A stretch of DNA of 64,000 bases from NCBI GenBank assembly GCA_016794625.1, contig JAEUGY010000054.1, positions 1-64,000 on the forward strand, in the 5' to 3' direction. Every line of letters starts with the position of its first letter. Position 1 is the stretch's first letter. The notes beneath the pieces were generated by a model. It was given only the letters and a program-made list of their open reading frames with translations. It made no database searches and was not told the origin of the DNA. The translations under genes were made by a program, and so were the position numbers. Positions 7,782 through 16,734 of this stretch are shown one piece after another. Origin of the DNA: Opitutaceae bacterium. GTDB taxonomy: Bacteria; Verrucomicrobiota; Verrucomicrobiia; Opitutales; Opitutaceae.

Positions 7782-9587
7782 GTGAACTCAACCACCACGC
7801 CTCCAGCGCCCGTCGGCTCTTTCACCTCGGAGCAGAAAGAGTACCTCCAAGGGTTCATGGCAGGCGTGGCGGCGGCAATACCTAGCGCCTTTGTCGGCCA
7901 GACGGCGGGCGGTCTGTTCACCGCCCGCCCGGAAGAAGCGACCGGTGGCAACCTGGCGGCACCTGCGCCCGAGGAACCCAACGTGTTCGGCACCCCCGTT
8001 TCCGACCTCTGCAAGGAGGAGCGGTGGAAGCACGCGGAGAACCCCCTCGACGCATGGGAGAGACTGCTCCGTCACGCGGACGCGGATCAGGCTCCGGACC
8101 CGGAAAACACGTATCGATTCAAAACGCACGGTCTCTTCTACGTGGCGCCGGCGCAGGACAGCTTTATGCTGAGATTGCGCATTCCGGGCTGCGAGCTGAG
8201 CGCTCACCAGTTGCACGGCCTGGCCGATCTTGCCTCTGATCACGGCGGGGGACATGCCGATCTCACCACGCGGGGTAACCTGCAGCTGCGCGAGTTCCGC
8301 CCGCGGGAAATCATCAACGTGCTCACCCGGGTGCAGGACCTCGGGCTCACGTCGCGCGGAAGCGGAGCGGACAACATTCGCAACATCACTGCCACCCCCA
8401 CCAGCGGCTTCGACCGGGATGAACTGATCGATGTGCGGCCGTTCGCGAAAGGACTGCACCACACCATCCTGAATCACCGCGACCTCTACGGGCTTCCGCG
8501 AAAGTTCAATGTTGCGTTCGACTCCGGTGGTTCGATCAGCGCCGCGACAGACACGAACGACATCGCCTTCGCGGCCGTCCGGTTCTGCCCTCCCGACGAA
8601 AGAACTGCAGTTCACGGAACACCGCCCGGTGTGTATTTTCGCATTCAACTCGGCGGGATCACCGGCCACGGCGACTTCGCCCGCGATACCGGACTACTCA
8701 TCAAACCATCGGAATCGGTTGCCGTGGCGGCCGCCATGATCCGCGTATTCGCTGAACACGGAGACCGCACGAACCGCAAGAAGGCACGCCTCAAATACCT
8801 ACTGGAGGCCTGGGGCGTGGAGCGCTTTCTTGATGAAGCCCAGAAACGACTGGCCTTTCCCATCGTCCGGATTCCGTTGGATCAGTGCGAGTCTCGCCGT
8901 CCGGTCCTCAAGCACGGCTGGCTGGGGGCCTACAAGCAGGCGCAGCGCGGGCTCAACTATGTTGGAGCCAGCGTTCCAGCCGGGCGAATGACCGCCCGAC
9001 AGATGCACGCGCTGGCCGAGATCTCCTCCCACTACGGAAAAGGAGACCTCCGCCTGACCGTCTGGCAGACGGTCATCGTACCCCACGTGCCCGATGCCTT
9101 GGTCGAGAGCGTGAAGCGGCAACTGCACCGGCATGGATTCCAGACGGAAGCGTCGGCGACCACCGGTGGTATCGTCGCGTGCACAGGAAGCCGCGGCTGC
9201 AAATATGCGGCGGCCGACACCAAGGCGCACGCCCTCGCCTTGGCCCGGCACCTCGAAACCTCAGGACCTCATCTCGAACAGCCCATCAATCTGCACTTCA
9301 CGGGCTGTGCGCACTCCTGTGCACAGCACTACTGTGGTGACATTGGCTTCATGGGTGCAAAGACCCCGGACGGGGCCGACGCCTTTCATGTCGTGCTTGG
9401 CGGCGGCATGGATCACGAACAAGGGATCGCGCGCGAATTGCTGCGAGGCGTACGGGCGGAGGAAATTCCCGCCACGGTTTCCCGAATTTTGAGCCTCTAT
9501 CAGGACCGTCGTCAACGGGGGGAGACGCTCGTGCAGTGGAGTCGCCGGCACACACTCAAGGAACTGCAGGAATGGTATTCTCAATGA
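7782..9587 (+). CDS. nirA: NirA-type siroheme/4Fe-4S nitrite reductase
   Basis: This enzyme catalyses the six-electron reduction of nitrite to ammonium. The 601-residue protein has the duplicated ferredoxin-like plus siroheme fold of the sulfite/nitrite reductase family. The 4Fe-4S/siroheme cysteines are visible at 467 and 473 (CTGSRGC) and at 509 and 513 (GCAHSC). Residues 13-29 carry FTSEQKEYLQGFMAGV, an element also found at the start of the next gene product. The start is GTG at 7782. The next gene overlaps by the ATGA arrangement, so translation is coupled. A sulfite reductase beta subunit is the alternative, but the nitrate context favours nitrite. Confidence 0.92.
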   Translation: MNSTTTPPAPVGSFTSEQKEYLQGFMAGVAAAIPSAFVGQTAGGLFTARPEEATGGNLAAPAPEEPNVFGTPVSDLCKEERWKHAENPLDAWERLLRHADADQAPDPENTYRFKTHGLFYVAPAQDSFMLRLRIPGCELSAHQLHGLADLASDHGGGHADLTTRGNLQLREFRPREIINVLTRVQDLGLTSRGSGADNIRNITATPTSGFDRDELIDVRPFAKGLHHTILNHRDLYGLPRKFNVAFDSGGSISAATDTNDIAFAAVRFCPPDERTAVHGTPPGVYFRIQLGGITGHGDFARDTGLLIKPSESVAVAAAMIRVFAEHGDRTNRKKARLKYLLEAWGVERFLDEAQKRLAFPIVRIPLDQCESRRPVLKHGWLGAYKQAQRGLNYVGASVPAGRMTARQMHALAEISSHYGKGDLRLTVWQTVIVPHVPDALVESVKRQLHRHGFQTEASATTGGIVACTGSRGCKYAAADTKAHALALARHLETSGPHLEQPINLHFTGCAHSCAQHYCGDIGFMGAKTPDGADAFHVVLGGGMDHEQGIARELLRGVRAEEIPATVSRILSLYQDRRQRGETLVQWSRRHTLKELQEWYSQ

Positions 9588-11314
9588 ACGTCGACGTCGT
9601 CCCCCTCATCCCCGAAACGGCCCCGTTCTCTCCGGAACAAAGGGCCTGGCTCAACGGCTTTCTGGCGGGTGTCTTCTCGCGGAAGACAACCAGTGCACCC
9701 GCACCAGCGTCGGCGTTGCGTCCGCTCACCATCTACTTTGGATCGCAGACCGGAACAGCGGAGGGTCTGGCTCGCCAGGCGGCAAAGGAGGCTGGCAAAC
9801 GCGGTTTTGCGCCCACCGTCATTGACCTTGCCCAGGCCAGCCTAGCCCGATTGTCCCAGGATTCGCACGCGCTCTTCATCACCAGCACCTACGGAGACGG
9901 CGAGCCACCCGACAACGCGCGTGCGTTTCACGCGGCGCTGACCTCTGCGTGCGCCTCCGTGCGGGCGGACGGAGCGCCTCTTCTGAGTTCGGTCCACTAC
10001 AGCGTGTGCGCCTTGGGTGATCGCAACTACCCTGCCTTCTGCCAGTGCGGCCGGGAGTTCGACCTTCGGCTGGAGCAGCTCGGCGCCCGACGGGCGGCCC
10101 CTCGAGCCGAGTGTGATGTCGACGCAGACGCCGTGTTCAAATCGTGGCTCACGTCCGTTCTGGCGTCCTTTGCTCCCTCACTCTCCACCCCGAGCGCGGT
10201 TCAGCCCGCAGCCGTCGAGGTGTCTTCCCAGGCGAACGCTGCACCGGGCATCTCCCGGACTCATCCGTGGCTGGCCCCCCTCCGACGGGTGAAACGGCTG
10301 ACCGCTCCCACCTCGGCCAAGGAGGTGAATCACATTGAGTTCGACCTCGCCCGCTCCGGACTCCTCTACGAACCTGGCGATGCGCTGGGCGTGTATCCGA
10401 AAAATTGCCCGGAGTTGGTGGGGTCCATACTCTGCGCACTGGGGTGCGATGGAGAAGAGGGGGTGACAACCCCCGAAGGCGAACGATCACTTCGCACCAC
10501 CCTGACCGATCGTTGCGATCTGGGCAAAGCACCACCAGAGCTGCTCGCGGCGCTTTCGGGGGAGACGATCACGCATGGAGCTCACGTACTGGACGCGCTG
10601 CGCGCGACAAAACCAGGACGTCTCGGCGCGTCGTCGTTTGTGTCCACACTCCGAAAGCTCCAACCCCGGCTCTACTCCATCGCTTCAAGTCTGAAGGCCC
10701 ATCCCGAGGAGGTTCATCTCACCGTCGGTGCTGTACGCTACGAACTCGCTGGCCTCCGTCGATCCGGAGTCTGTTCGACCTTCCTCGCCGATCGATGCGC
10801 CGGCCACGAGGGAGCCGCACCCGTTTTCGTTCACACGAATCGCGCATTCCGGCTGCCGCCCGATGGGGATACTCCCATCATCATGATCGGCCCCGGAACC
10901 GGCATCGCACCGTTCCGCGCGTTTCTCGAGGAACGACAGATCACCGGTGCCAAGGGCAAGGCGTGGCTCTTCTTCGGCGACCAACACGCGGCCACCGACT
11001 TTCTCTACCGCGACGAACTGGCCGGATTCCAGCGGGAGGGCGTGCTCACGCGGCTGGATACGGCGTTCTCCCGGGATCAGCCGGACAAGATTTACGTGCA
11101 GCGTCGCCTGGCGGAACAAGCGCGCGAGGTGTATGCTTGGCTGGAAGCAGGCGCTTTCGTCTACGTCTGCGGCGACGCCAGCCGCATGGCCCGGGACGTT
11201 CACCAGGCATTGGTGGCGGCGGTGGAGTCGGCGGCGGGAATCAATCCCGAGAGCGCAGCCGCCTACGTTCAAAATCTGCAGAATCAGAAACGCTATGCCC
11301 GTGACGTGTACTGA
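9584..11314 (+). CDS. CysJ-like diflavin reductase, probable electron donor to NirA
   Basis: This protein of about 576 residues has three parts: a flavodoxin domain (about 45-190, FGSQTGTAEGLA), an FAD-binding domain (about 230-400, ending in RLYSIASS), and an NADPH-binding domain (about 430-576, with GPGTGIAPFRAFLEER and CGDASRMARDV). It ends with the typical YxRDVY tail. That is the architecture of the sulfite reductase alpha subunit. It would pass electrons from NADPH through FAD and FMN to the siroheme enzyme encoded just upstream. I place the start at ATG 9584, which overlaps the nirA stop. ATG 9572 is an alternative. The N-terminal FSPEQRAWLNGFLAGV matches an element in NirA and may mediate their interaction. 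Confidence 0.9.
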   Translation: MNVDVVPLIPETAPFSPEQRAWLNGFLAGVFSRKTTSAPAPASALRPLTIYFGSQTGTAEGLARQAAKEAGKRGFAPTVIDLAQASLARLSQDSHALFITSTYGDGEPPDNARAFHAALTSACASVRADGAPLLSSVHYSVCALGDRNYPAFCQCGREFDLRLEQLGARRAAPRAECDVDADAVFKSWLTSVLASFAPSLSTPSAVQPAAVEVSSQANAAPGISRTHPWLAPLRRVKRLTAPTSAKEVNHIEFDLARSGLLYEPGDALGVYPKNCPELVGSILCALGCDGEEGVTTPEGERSLRTTLTDRCDLGKAPPELLAALSGETITHGAHVLDALRATKPGRLGASSFVSTLRKLQPRLYSIASSLKAHPEEVHLTVGAVRYELAGLRRSGVCSTFLADRCAGHEGAAPVFVHTNRAFRLPPDGDTPIIMIGPGTGIAPFRAFLEERQITGAKGKAWLFFGDQHAATDFLYRDELAGFQREGVLTRLDTAFSRDQPDKIYVQRRLAEQAREVYAWLEAGAFVYVCGDASRMARDVHQALVAAVESAAGINPESAAAYVQNLQNQKRYARDVY

Positions 11315-11350
11315 GAGCACAACCTCTCTTCCAACGTTCGCGGTTGCGCC

Positions 11351-12964
11351 ATGAGCCCCGTGCTTCCATTGACGGCCGACTCCGCGGGCAATGTGGCTCC
11401 GTTGCTTGACTCGACCGGATCAGACGCAGCCGGGTCCCGTTTGATCGGCGCCGGACCCTCCTCTTTGCACGATTTCCTGGCCGCACTTCTCGACGAGCAG
11501 CAGCAACTCCAGACTCCGGTGGCTCGCTTTGCCTCAAGTCAAGTACAGTCCGGCAAACCGGCGCTGGAGCCGCTCTACCGGGATCTCATCCCCCTGAGCA
11601 AACCGCAACCGGGGGAACAATACGCATTCGAAGTCGACCTCGATTCATGCTCCGGTTGCAAAGCCTGTGTCACCGGGTGCCACTCCCTGAACGGACTCGA
11701 GGAGAATGAAACGTGGCGCGACGTGGGTGTGGTCTTGGGCACGCGGTCCGGGCAGCCCTTTCAGCAAACCATCACCTCCGCCTGCCATCACTGCACCGAC
11801 CCTGCCTGCCTCAACGGGTGCCCCGTACTCGCGTACGAAAAGGACCCGGTCACCGGAATCGTGCGTCACCTGGACGACCAGTGCATGGGCTGCCAGTATT
11901 GCGTCCTGAAGTGTCCGTACGATGTGCCCAAATACTCGGAACGCCTCGGCATCGTCCGAAAATGCGATCTTTGCCATGGGCGGCTGGCCACCGGCGAGGC
12001 CCCGGCTTGCGTTCAGGCCTGCCCGACTCACGCGATTCGAGTCGTTACGGTGCCCGTGGTCAAGGTCGGTGACCGGTTGACAGCGGACACCTCTCATTTC
12101 TTGTCGACGGCCCCGGATCCAGGCATCACCTCGCCCACCACGCGTTATGTCTCCGCCCGGCCGCCGCCCGATCTGCCCGTGGCCGGAGATTGCACGCCGC
12201 CGCCTCTCCAGCCCGCCCACCTACCCTTGGTGGCCATGCTCGTGCTGACGCAAGTGGGCATCGGTCTGCTCTCGTCGGCGGTCCTTTTCGCCGGCCACTC
12301 TGAGCATCATACCAACGCGATCGCCAGCGGGCTGGCCTGCCTTGTGACGGGTCTGGCGGCGAGCATCGCCCATCTCGGTCGCCCACTGCGAGCCTGGCGG
12401 GTCGCCCTCAACCTTCGACGATCCTGGCTTAGTCGAGAAGCCGTGGTGTTCGGAATGACGCTGCCTTTGGCTTTCGCCTATGGAGCGATGAAACTCTTCC
12501 ATCAGGAAGAGCGGTCGGCGTTCTTCGGAGGGGCGCTGCTCGTCCTGGGCGGAATGGGCATCGTTTGTTCGGCGATGATCTACATCGATACCCGTCGCCG
12601 TTCATGGACCGTGGGACAGACCACATTCCGGTTCGCGGGGACGTTCCTCATCGCTGCGCTTGCGCCCATTTCCGCGCCCGCCGCCGCCGCCACGCTCCTC
12701 GTGAAACTGTTGGGGGAACTCGCCCTGCAGCGAACGCTCCGGCACGACCCTCTGTATGGGCCTGCTCCTGTCGCTCCCCCACCACCAGGACTCCGCTCGC
12801 TCGTTCGCATTCGAATCGCGCTGGGATTGGTCGCGGCAGCCGGTTTGAGCGCAAACCTGACCATGATCGGTGTGATGTTGTTTGTCGCCGGCGAGTGGTA
12901 CGAGCGCCTCCTGTTCTTCCAGACTTCAATCCCCTCCAAGATGCCAGGAGTTCCGCGAGGATGA
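11351..12964 (+). CDS. DmsB-DmsC fusion: four-cluster ferredoxin joined to a quinol-oxidising membrane anchor
   Basis: This 537-residue fusion starts with a four-cluster ferredoxin domain (about 90-235). It has cysteines from 100 ([11 protein letters not shown]), from 145 ([13 protein letters not shown]), from 178 ([11 protein letters not shown]) and from 205 (CDLC...CVQAC), as in DmsB/NrfC electron-transfer subunits. A proline-rich linker leads to a DmsC-like membrane part (about 290-530) with around eight hydrophobic helices and the [12 protein letters not shown] loop. It would take electrons from menaquinol and pass them to the molybdoenzyme encoded 7 bp downstream. DmsB and DmsC are usually separate proteins. 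The membrane link implies a quinol-fed assimilatory nitrate reductase. Confidence 0.87.
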   Translation: MSPVLPLTADSAGNVAPLLDSTGSDAAGSRLIGAGPSSLHDFLAALLDEQQQLQTPVARFASSQVQSGKPALEPLYRDLIPLSKPQPGEQYAFEVDLDSCSGCKACVTGCHSLNGLEENETWRDVGVVLGTRSGQPFQQTITSACHHCTDPACLNGCPVLAYEKDPVTGIVRHLDDQCMGCQYCVLKCPYDVPKYSERLGIVRKCDLCHGRLATGEAPACVQACPTHAIRVVTVPVVKVGDRLTADTSHFLSTAPDPGITSPTTRYVSARPPPDLPVAGDCTPPPLQPAHLPLVAMLVLTQVGIGLLSSAVLFAGHSEHHTNAIASGLACLVTGLAASIAHLGRPLRAWRVALNLRRSWLSREAVVFGMTLPLAFAYGAMKLFHQEERSAFFGGALLVLGGMGIVCSAMIYIDTRRRSWTVGQTTFRFAGTFLIAALAPISAPAAAATLLVKLLGELALQRTLRHDPLYGPAPVAPPPPGLRSLVRIRIALGLVAAAGLSANLTMIGVMLFVAGEWYERLLFFQTSIPSKMPGVPRG

Positions 12965-12971
12965 TGCCGGC

Positions 12972-15119
12972 ATGAGAACCTCGACCACAACCTCAGCGGT
13001 GCTGAAAAATCTCATGATCGCCCGGGACGGAGCGATGACCGCCGAGCTGGTCCAGCGCCCCGGAGACTTTGGCCTGGGACGCATACCCGCCCGGCTTGCT
13101 CCCGCCGGGACCGTCCGAACGATCTGTGGTTTTTGCAGCACCGGATGTTCACTCCTTGCCCATGTCGACCACCGGGGACAGGCGATCAATCTGACGCCCG
13201 ATCCGTACCACCCTGTCAATCAGGGCATGGCATGTCCCAAAGGTTGGGAGGCTCTGACTCCACTCGCAGCCCATGATCGGGCCCTCACCCCTCGCCTCCG
13301 AGATCCGCACACCGACAAGCTTGTACCCGTGGAGTGGAGTCGCGCGCTCGCGGAACTTGTGGCGCGTTTTCGCGGGCTGCAACAGCGCCACGGCGCAAAC
13401 AGCCTGGCTGTACTCAGTACAGGACAGATCGTGACCGAGGAAATGGCGCTGCTCGGCGCATTGACCAAGTTTGGACTGGGCATCACTCACCTCGACTCCA
13501 ACACCCGGCAGTGCATGGCGACCTCGCATGTCGCCTACAAACAATCGTTCGGTTTTGATGCTCCTCCGTTTAGCTACGCTGATTTTGAAGAGAGCGACAC
13601 CCTTGTGTTTGTCGGAGCGAATCCCTGCATTGCACACCCCATCATGTGGCAGCGAGTGATGCGCAACACCCGCCGACCCGACATTGTTGTGATCGATCCG
13701 AGGGCCACGGAGACGGCGATGGCGGCCACGCTGCACCTGCCACTGCGGCCGAAAAGTGATCTCATCCTTCTCTATGGTCTCGCACGCGCGCTGATCGAGC
13801 GCGGTGCAGTCAAAGCGGACTTTGTCGCCGCTCACACCACCGGGTTTGAGGCATTCTCCGCATTTGTGTCCGAGTTCTCACCCGCTCGGGTCGCGGCGGA
13901 AACCGGACTCGCTACCGGACAGATCGACCAGCTGGCGGACTTGATCGCGCGGAAGGAGCGTGTCTCGTTCTGGTGGACGATGGGTGTCAACCAGAGCCAC
14001 GAGTCCACCCGCACGGCGCAGGCCATCATCAACCTCGCCCTCATGACCGGCAACATAGGTCGCCCTGGCACGGGAGCCAACTCCATCACGGGTCAGTGCA
14101 ACGCCATGGGTTCACGCCTGTTTGGAAATGCGACCTCGCTCCTTGGAGGCTACGACTTTGAAGACTCCAGCCACCGCGGCCATGTTGCTTCGATTCTTCA
14201 GCTCGAACCCGATCGTATCCCGGCGCAGAAAGGCTGGGCCTACGACGAGATTCTCGATGGCATTGAGCGCGGTGAAATCAAGGGACTTTGGGTGATCGCC
14301 ACCAATACCGCCCACTCTTGGATCAACTCGGGACGTTTTCGGGACCTGCGGAGCAAACTAGAATTCCTGATCGTGCAGGATCTCTACGATACGACCGAGA
14401 CCGCACTCATGGCCGACCTGATCTTGCCCGCCGCCGGCTGGGGGGAGAAGGAAGGCGTCTTTATCAATTCGGAGCGTCGGCTCGGTCTGACCAGAAAGGT
14501 CAATCGGGCGCCCGGACAGGCCTTGAGTGACTTCGCCATCTTCAAACTGGTCGCCGAGGCTTGGGGCTGCGGCGGGCTTTTCACCCAGTGGAAGGATCCA
14601 GAGTCCACCTTCCAGCTCCTCAAGGAACTCAGCCGGGGACAACCGTGCGATTTCACGGGAGTCCGTGACTATGCCCACCTCGAAGCGTCCAGAGGCGTCC
14701 AATGGCCATTCACCGAGTCGGACGGCGCGGTGGAAACGGAAATGAGCCCACGCGAGCGACGGCTGTTTACGGACGGGCGATTCTTCACAGCGGACGGACG
14801 GGCACGGTTCTTTTTCGAACCTCCTCGTCCCATGCCAGAAGCACCGGACGAGACCTACCCGTTTGTCCTCATGACAGGGCGAGGGTCCTCCGCTCAATGG
14901 CACACCGGTTCACGCACGAACAAGAGTGCGGTCCTCCGAAAACTCGCGCCGACTTCGCTCTACATTGAGGTCAATCCGGACGACGTCGCCCGCCTCCACC
15001 TGGATCCAGGCGGCCAGGTTCTGGTGCGATCCCGGCGGGGCGAGGTACAAGCATTTGTGGTCGCGACCTCCACCGTACAAGTCGGCCAAGTGTTCATGCC
15101 ATGCACTTCGACGGTGTGA
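12972..15119 (+). CDS. nasA: NasA-type assimilatory nitrate reductase catalytic subunit, 3' end frameshifted
   Basis: This bis-MGD molybdopterin oxidoreductase would reduce nitrate to nitrite in the cytoplasm. The frame gives 715 residues. An N-terminal 4Fe-4S site is formed by Cys52, 55 and 59 (CGFCSTGC) and Cys88 (MACPKGW). Further typical motifs are [41 protein letters not shown] and the C-terminal [17 protein letters not shown]. After GQVFMP the sequence becomes CTSTV and stops. The expected ending [19 protein letters not shown] follows at 15101 in another frame. A one-base loss near 15,100 explains this. I chose ATG 12972 because it gives a normal N-terminus just after the upstream stop. 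Confidence 0.9.
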   Translation: MRTSTTTSAVLKNLMIARDGAMTAELVQRPGDFGLGRIPARLAPAGTVRTICGFCSTGCSLLAHVDHRGQAINLTPDPYHPVNQGMACPKGWEALTPLAAHDRALTPRLRDPHTDKLVPVEWSRALAELVARFRGLQQRHGANSLAVLSTGQIVTEEMALLGALTKFGLGITHLDSNTRQCMATSHVAYKQSFGFDAPPFSYADFEESDTLVFVGANPCIAHPIMWQRVMRNTRRPDIVVIDPRATETAMAATLHLPLRPKSDLILLYGLARALIERGAVKADFVAAHTTGFEAFSAFVSEFSPARVAAETGLATGQIDQLADLIARKERVSFWWTMGVNQSHESTRTAQAIINLALMTGNIGRPGTGANSITGQCNAMGSRLFGNATSLLGGYDFEDSSHRGHVASILQLEPDRIPAQKGWAYDEILDGIERGEIKGLWVIATNTAHSWINSGRFRDLRSKLEFLIVQDLYDTTETALMADLILPAAGWGEKEGVFINSERRLGLTRKVNRAPGQALSDFAIFKLVAEAWGCGGLFTQWKDPESTFQLLKELSRGQPCDFTGVRDYAHLEASRGVQWPFTESDGAVETEMSPRERRLFTDGRFFTADGRARFFFEPPRPMPEAPDETYPFVLMTGRGSSAQWHTGSRTNKSAVLRKLAPTSLYIEVNPDDVARLHLDPGGQVLVRSRRGEVQAFVVATSTVQVGQVFMPCTSTV

Positions 15120-15211
15120 ATCGTCTGACCTTTCCCGCCTTTGATCCCCATTCGCGTCAACCCAGTTACAAGGCATGCAGCGTCCAGCTGCTGCCCCTAC
15201 CGCTCGACTGA
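15101..15211 (+). pseudogene. out-of-frame 3' end of nasA (36 codons plus stop)
   Basis: In this frame the DNA encodes [19 protein letters not shown] followed by [17 protein letters not shown] and a TGA stop. This matches the conserved C-terminus expected of NasA after GQVFMP. The frame differs from that of the upstream coding region by one missing base in the run ATGCCATGC at about 15,097-15,103. A sequencing or assembly error, or a real deletion, would both give this. No slippery heptamer is visible, so programmed frameshifting is unlikely. Confidence 0.85.
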
Positions 15212-15225
15212 GCTGACGGCACGAT

Positions 15226-15984
15226 TCAAAGCCTCGCCCACAGCCACCACGTGGCATGGGCCACGACGGTCGCCCAGCCGAAACTCATGAGGGTGCCGAT
15301 GGTGATGTACTCGGCCTCCATGCGGTTTTCCCGGTCTTTGAGTTCACCGAAACGAAAGATCGATTTCGCCGCGACCAGAAACCCCACGGCCCCGGTTTGA
15401 CCCAATCCGATGAAAATGAAGATCAGTGCGCGCTCCCACTGGCCGATGACCCGTCCGCCGTTGGTCAGTCCTCGATTCGAAGGCGCCGCCGAGTCGGCGC
15501 TTCGCTTCATCTCGATCTCCGCAAGGTAGGGTTGAACCCAATACCCAATCACGACGCCGGCCACCCGCACGCACAGCACCGCGCCTGCAATCAGGACGAG
15601 AAGGCGGAGGTAGGACGGACCCAACCACACCGTCCAAGCCGACCACACCGACGCAGAATCCGACGCGAACACCAATCCGGCCACCACGGCGAGGTGCGCC
15701 ATCTGGTCAACCGCCAGGGCAAACGAACGACCTCCCCGGAACGAAATCCGTGCACGATCGATCAGGATGTGCGTGAGGCTCGTGACCGCGAACAGCTCCC
15801 ACGCCTCCCAGCGCCCCGCCAGAACGTACGCGACGACCCCTTGCAGCAGGCCGTGGACGAGCAGGACGGACCAGCGATACTTGGACTGTGCCATGCGGTC
15901 CGTCTGCAACACATAGTCACCCACCAGGTGGGCTGTCACCAAGGCACACCCCAGTTCAAGAGCAGAGCTGGTAACAGGGAACAT
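15226..15984 (-). CDS. DUF3307 integral membrane protein
   Basis: This protein of about 252 residues has six or more hydrophobic segments. The DUF3307 N-terminal signature is visible: LVTAHLVGDYVLQTDRMAQSK followed by HGLLQGVVAY and SLTHILIDRAR, where the charged and His residues recur within the membrane part. I place the start at ATG 15984 (MFPVTSS); the open frame continues further upstream with no family-like sequence. It lies 25 bp downstream of satD on the same strand. DUF3307 and SatD genes are often adjacent in other phyla as far as I recall. Function is unknown. The gene converges on the nasA tail. Confidence 0.82.
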   Translation of the reverse strand: MFPVTSSALELGCALVTAHLVGDYVLQTDRMAQSKYRWSVLLVHGLLQGVVAYVLAGRWEAWELFAVTSLTHILIDRARISFRGGRSFALAVDQMAHLAVVAGLVFASDSASVWSAWTVWLGPSYLRLLVLIAGAVLCVRVAGVVIGYWVQPYLAEIEMKRSADSAAPSNRGLTNGGRVIGQWERALIFIFIGLGQTGAVGFLVAAKSIFRFGELKDRENRMEAEYITIGTLMSFGWATVVAHATWWLWARL

Positions 15985-16009
15985 AAAAGCAACCTTTATA
16001 GGTTGCAAA

Positions 16010-16690
16010 CTAGCTATGCAACTTCCAGAAGTTGCTTTCCCAGCCTCCCAAGACCGATTCCACGGCGGGCCAATGGGCTTTCGCGAGGTGGCGAGCAATC
16101 GCCTGCCGCGTGACCCGCTCGGGCCATTTACCCGCGATTTTTTCCTGGGTGTCGCCCTGAAGTCGAAGCAAGATGGCTCGGGCCTGGCATTGAGTCCAAT
16201 CCTGGATCAGGGCGTCCAAGGTGGGAACCCACGCCTGCAGCACCCGGGCGGCGCTCTGCGGGGTCTCGGGAGGAGGAATCAGGGCCAGCCGAAGCGGTTC
16301 GCGCAAGCCGTCGAGTGCGCGGCCCGAAGCTCGGAACGCTTCGCCGTCGCCCTCAGAGACCCGCTCCAGGGAAACCGGATCAATCCGGCCGATCGCGACG
16401 GCCATCCGGGTGTCGACACCGCGCGCCTCCGGAGAATACGTCCGGATCCAAGCGCGGATCACCAGCGCGATGCGCAACGACGATTCGGGCCGAGCCACCA
16501 ACGTCTGCCAGCTATCGCCCCGAAAGACATCAATGGGCCGAGGCAGGACATCCGGGTAGGCCTCACGCAACGCCTCTGAAGCCCGTTTGATCTCCCCGAC
16601 CACTCCCGCCCGTTCCACCGTCGATAGGCTCGAAGAGCGCACAAGATCGCCCGTGATCACCGCCCAATCATGTTCGATCACCGTAGTCAT
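16010..16690 (-). CDS. SatD family protein
   Basis: This 226-residue protein starts with AVITGDLVRSSSL, the SatD signature. It continues with a globular region that includes VFRGDSWQTLV and RMAVAIGRID, which recall a nucleotide-cyclase/GGDEF-like core fold. The last 60 residues (LRLQGDTQEKIAGKWPERVTRQAIARHL) look like a helix-turn-helix. The family name comes from a streptococcal acid-tolerance locus; its biochemical function is not established. It precedes the DUF3307 membrane gene and follows recJ by 44 bp on the same strand. A sensor-regulator acting with the membrane protein is a plausible inference. Confidence 0.78.
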   Translation of the reverse strand: MTTVIEHDWAVITGDLVRSSSLSTVERAGVVGEIKRASEALREAYPDVLPRPIDVFRGDSWQTLVARPESSLRIALVIRAWIRTYSPEARGVDTRMAVAIGRIDPVSLERVSEGDGEAFRASGRALDGLREPLRLALIPPPETPQSAARVLQAWVPTLDALIQDWTQCQARAILLRLQGDTQEKIAGKWPERVTRQAIARHLAKAHWPAVESVLGGWESNFWKLHS

Positions 16691-16734
16691 ACCTGCAATC
16701 GCAGCCTATGCAGGCCAGACGGGCAAAGACGACG

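Noticed and set aside
7782..11314. nirA and the diflavin reductase considered as a sulfite reductase pair (CysI-CysJ)
   Set aside because: The architecture allows it, but both genes sit between nitrate transport and nitrate reductase genes, and no sulfate assimilation genes are present. Nitrite is the more likely substrate.
15090..15110. Programmed ribosomal frameshifting at the nasA end
   Set aside because: There is no slippery heptamer or downstream stem-loop at the junction. A base loss or sequencing error is simpler.
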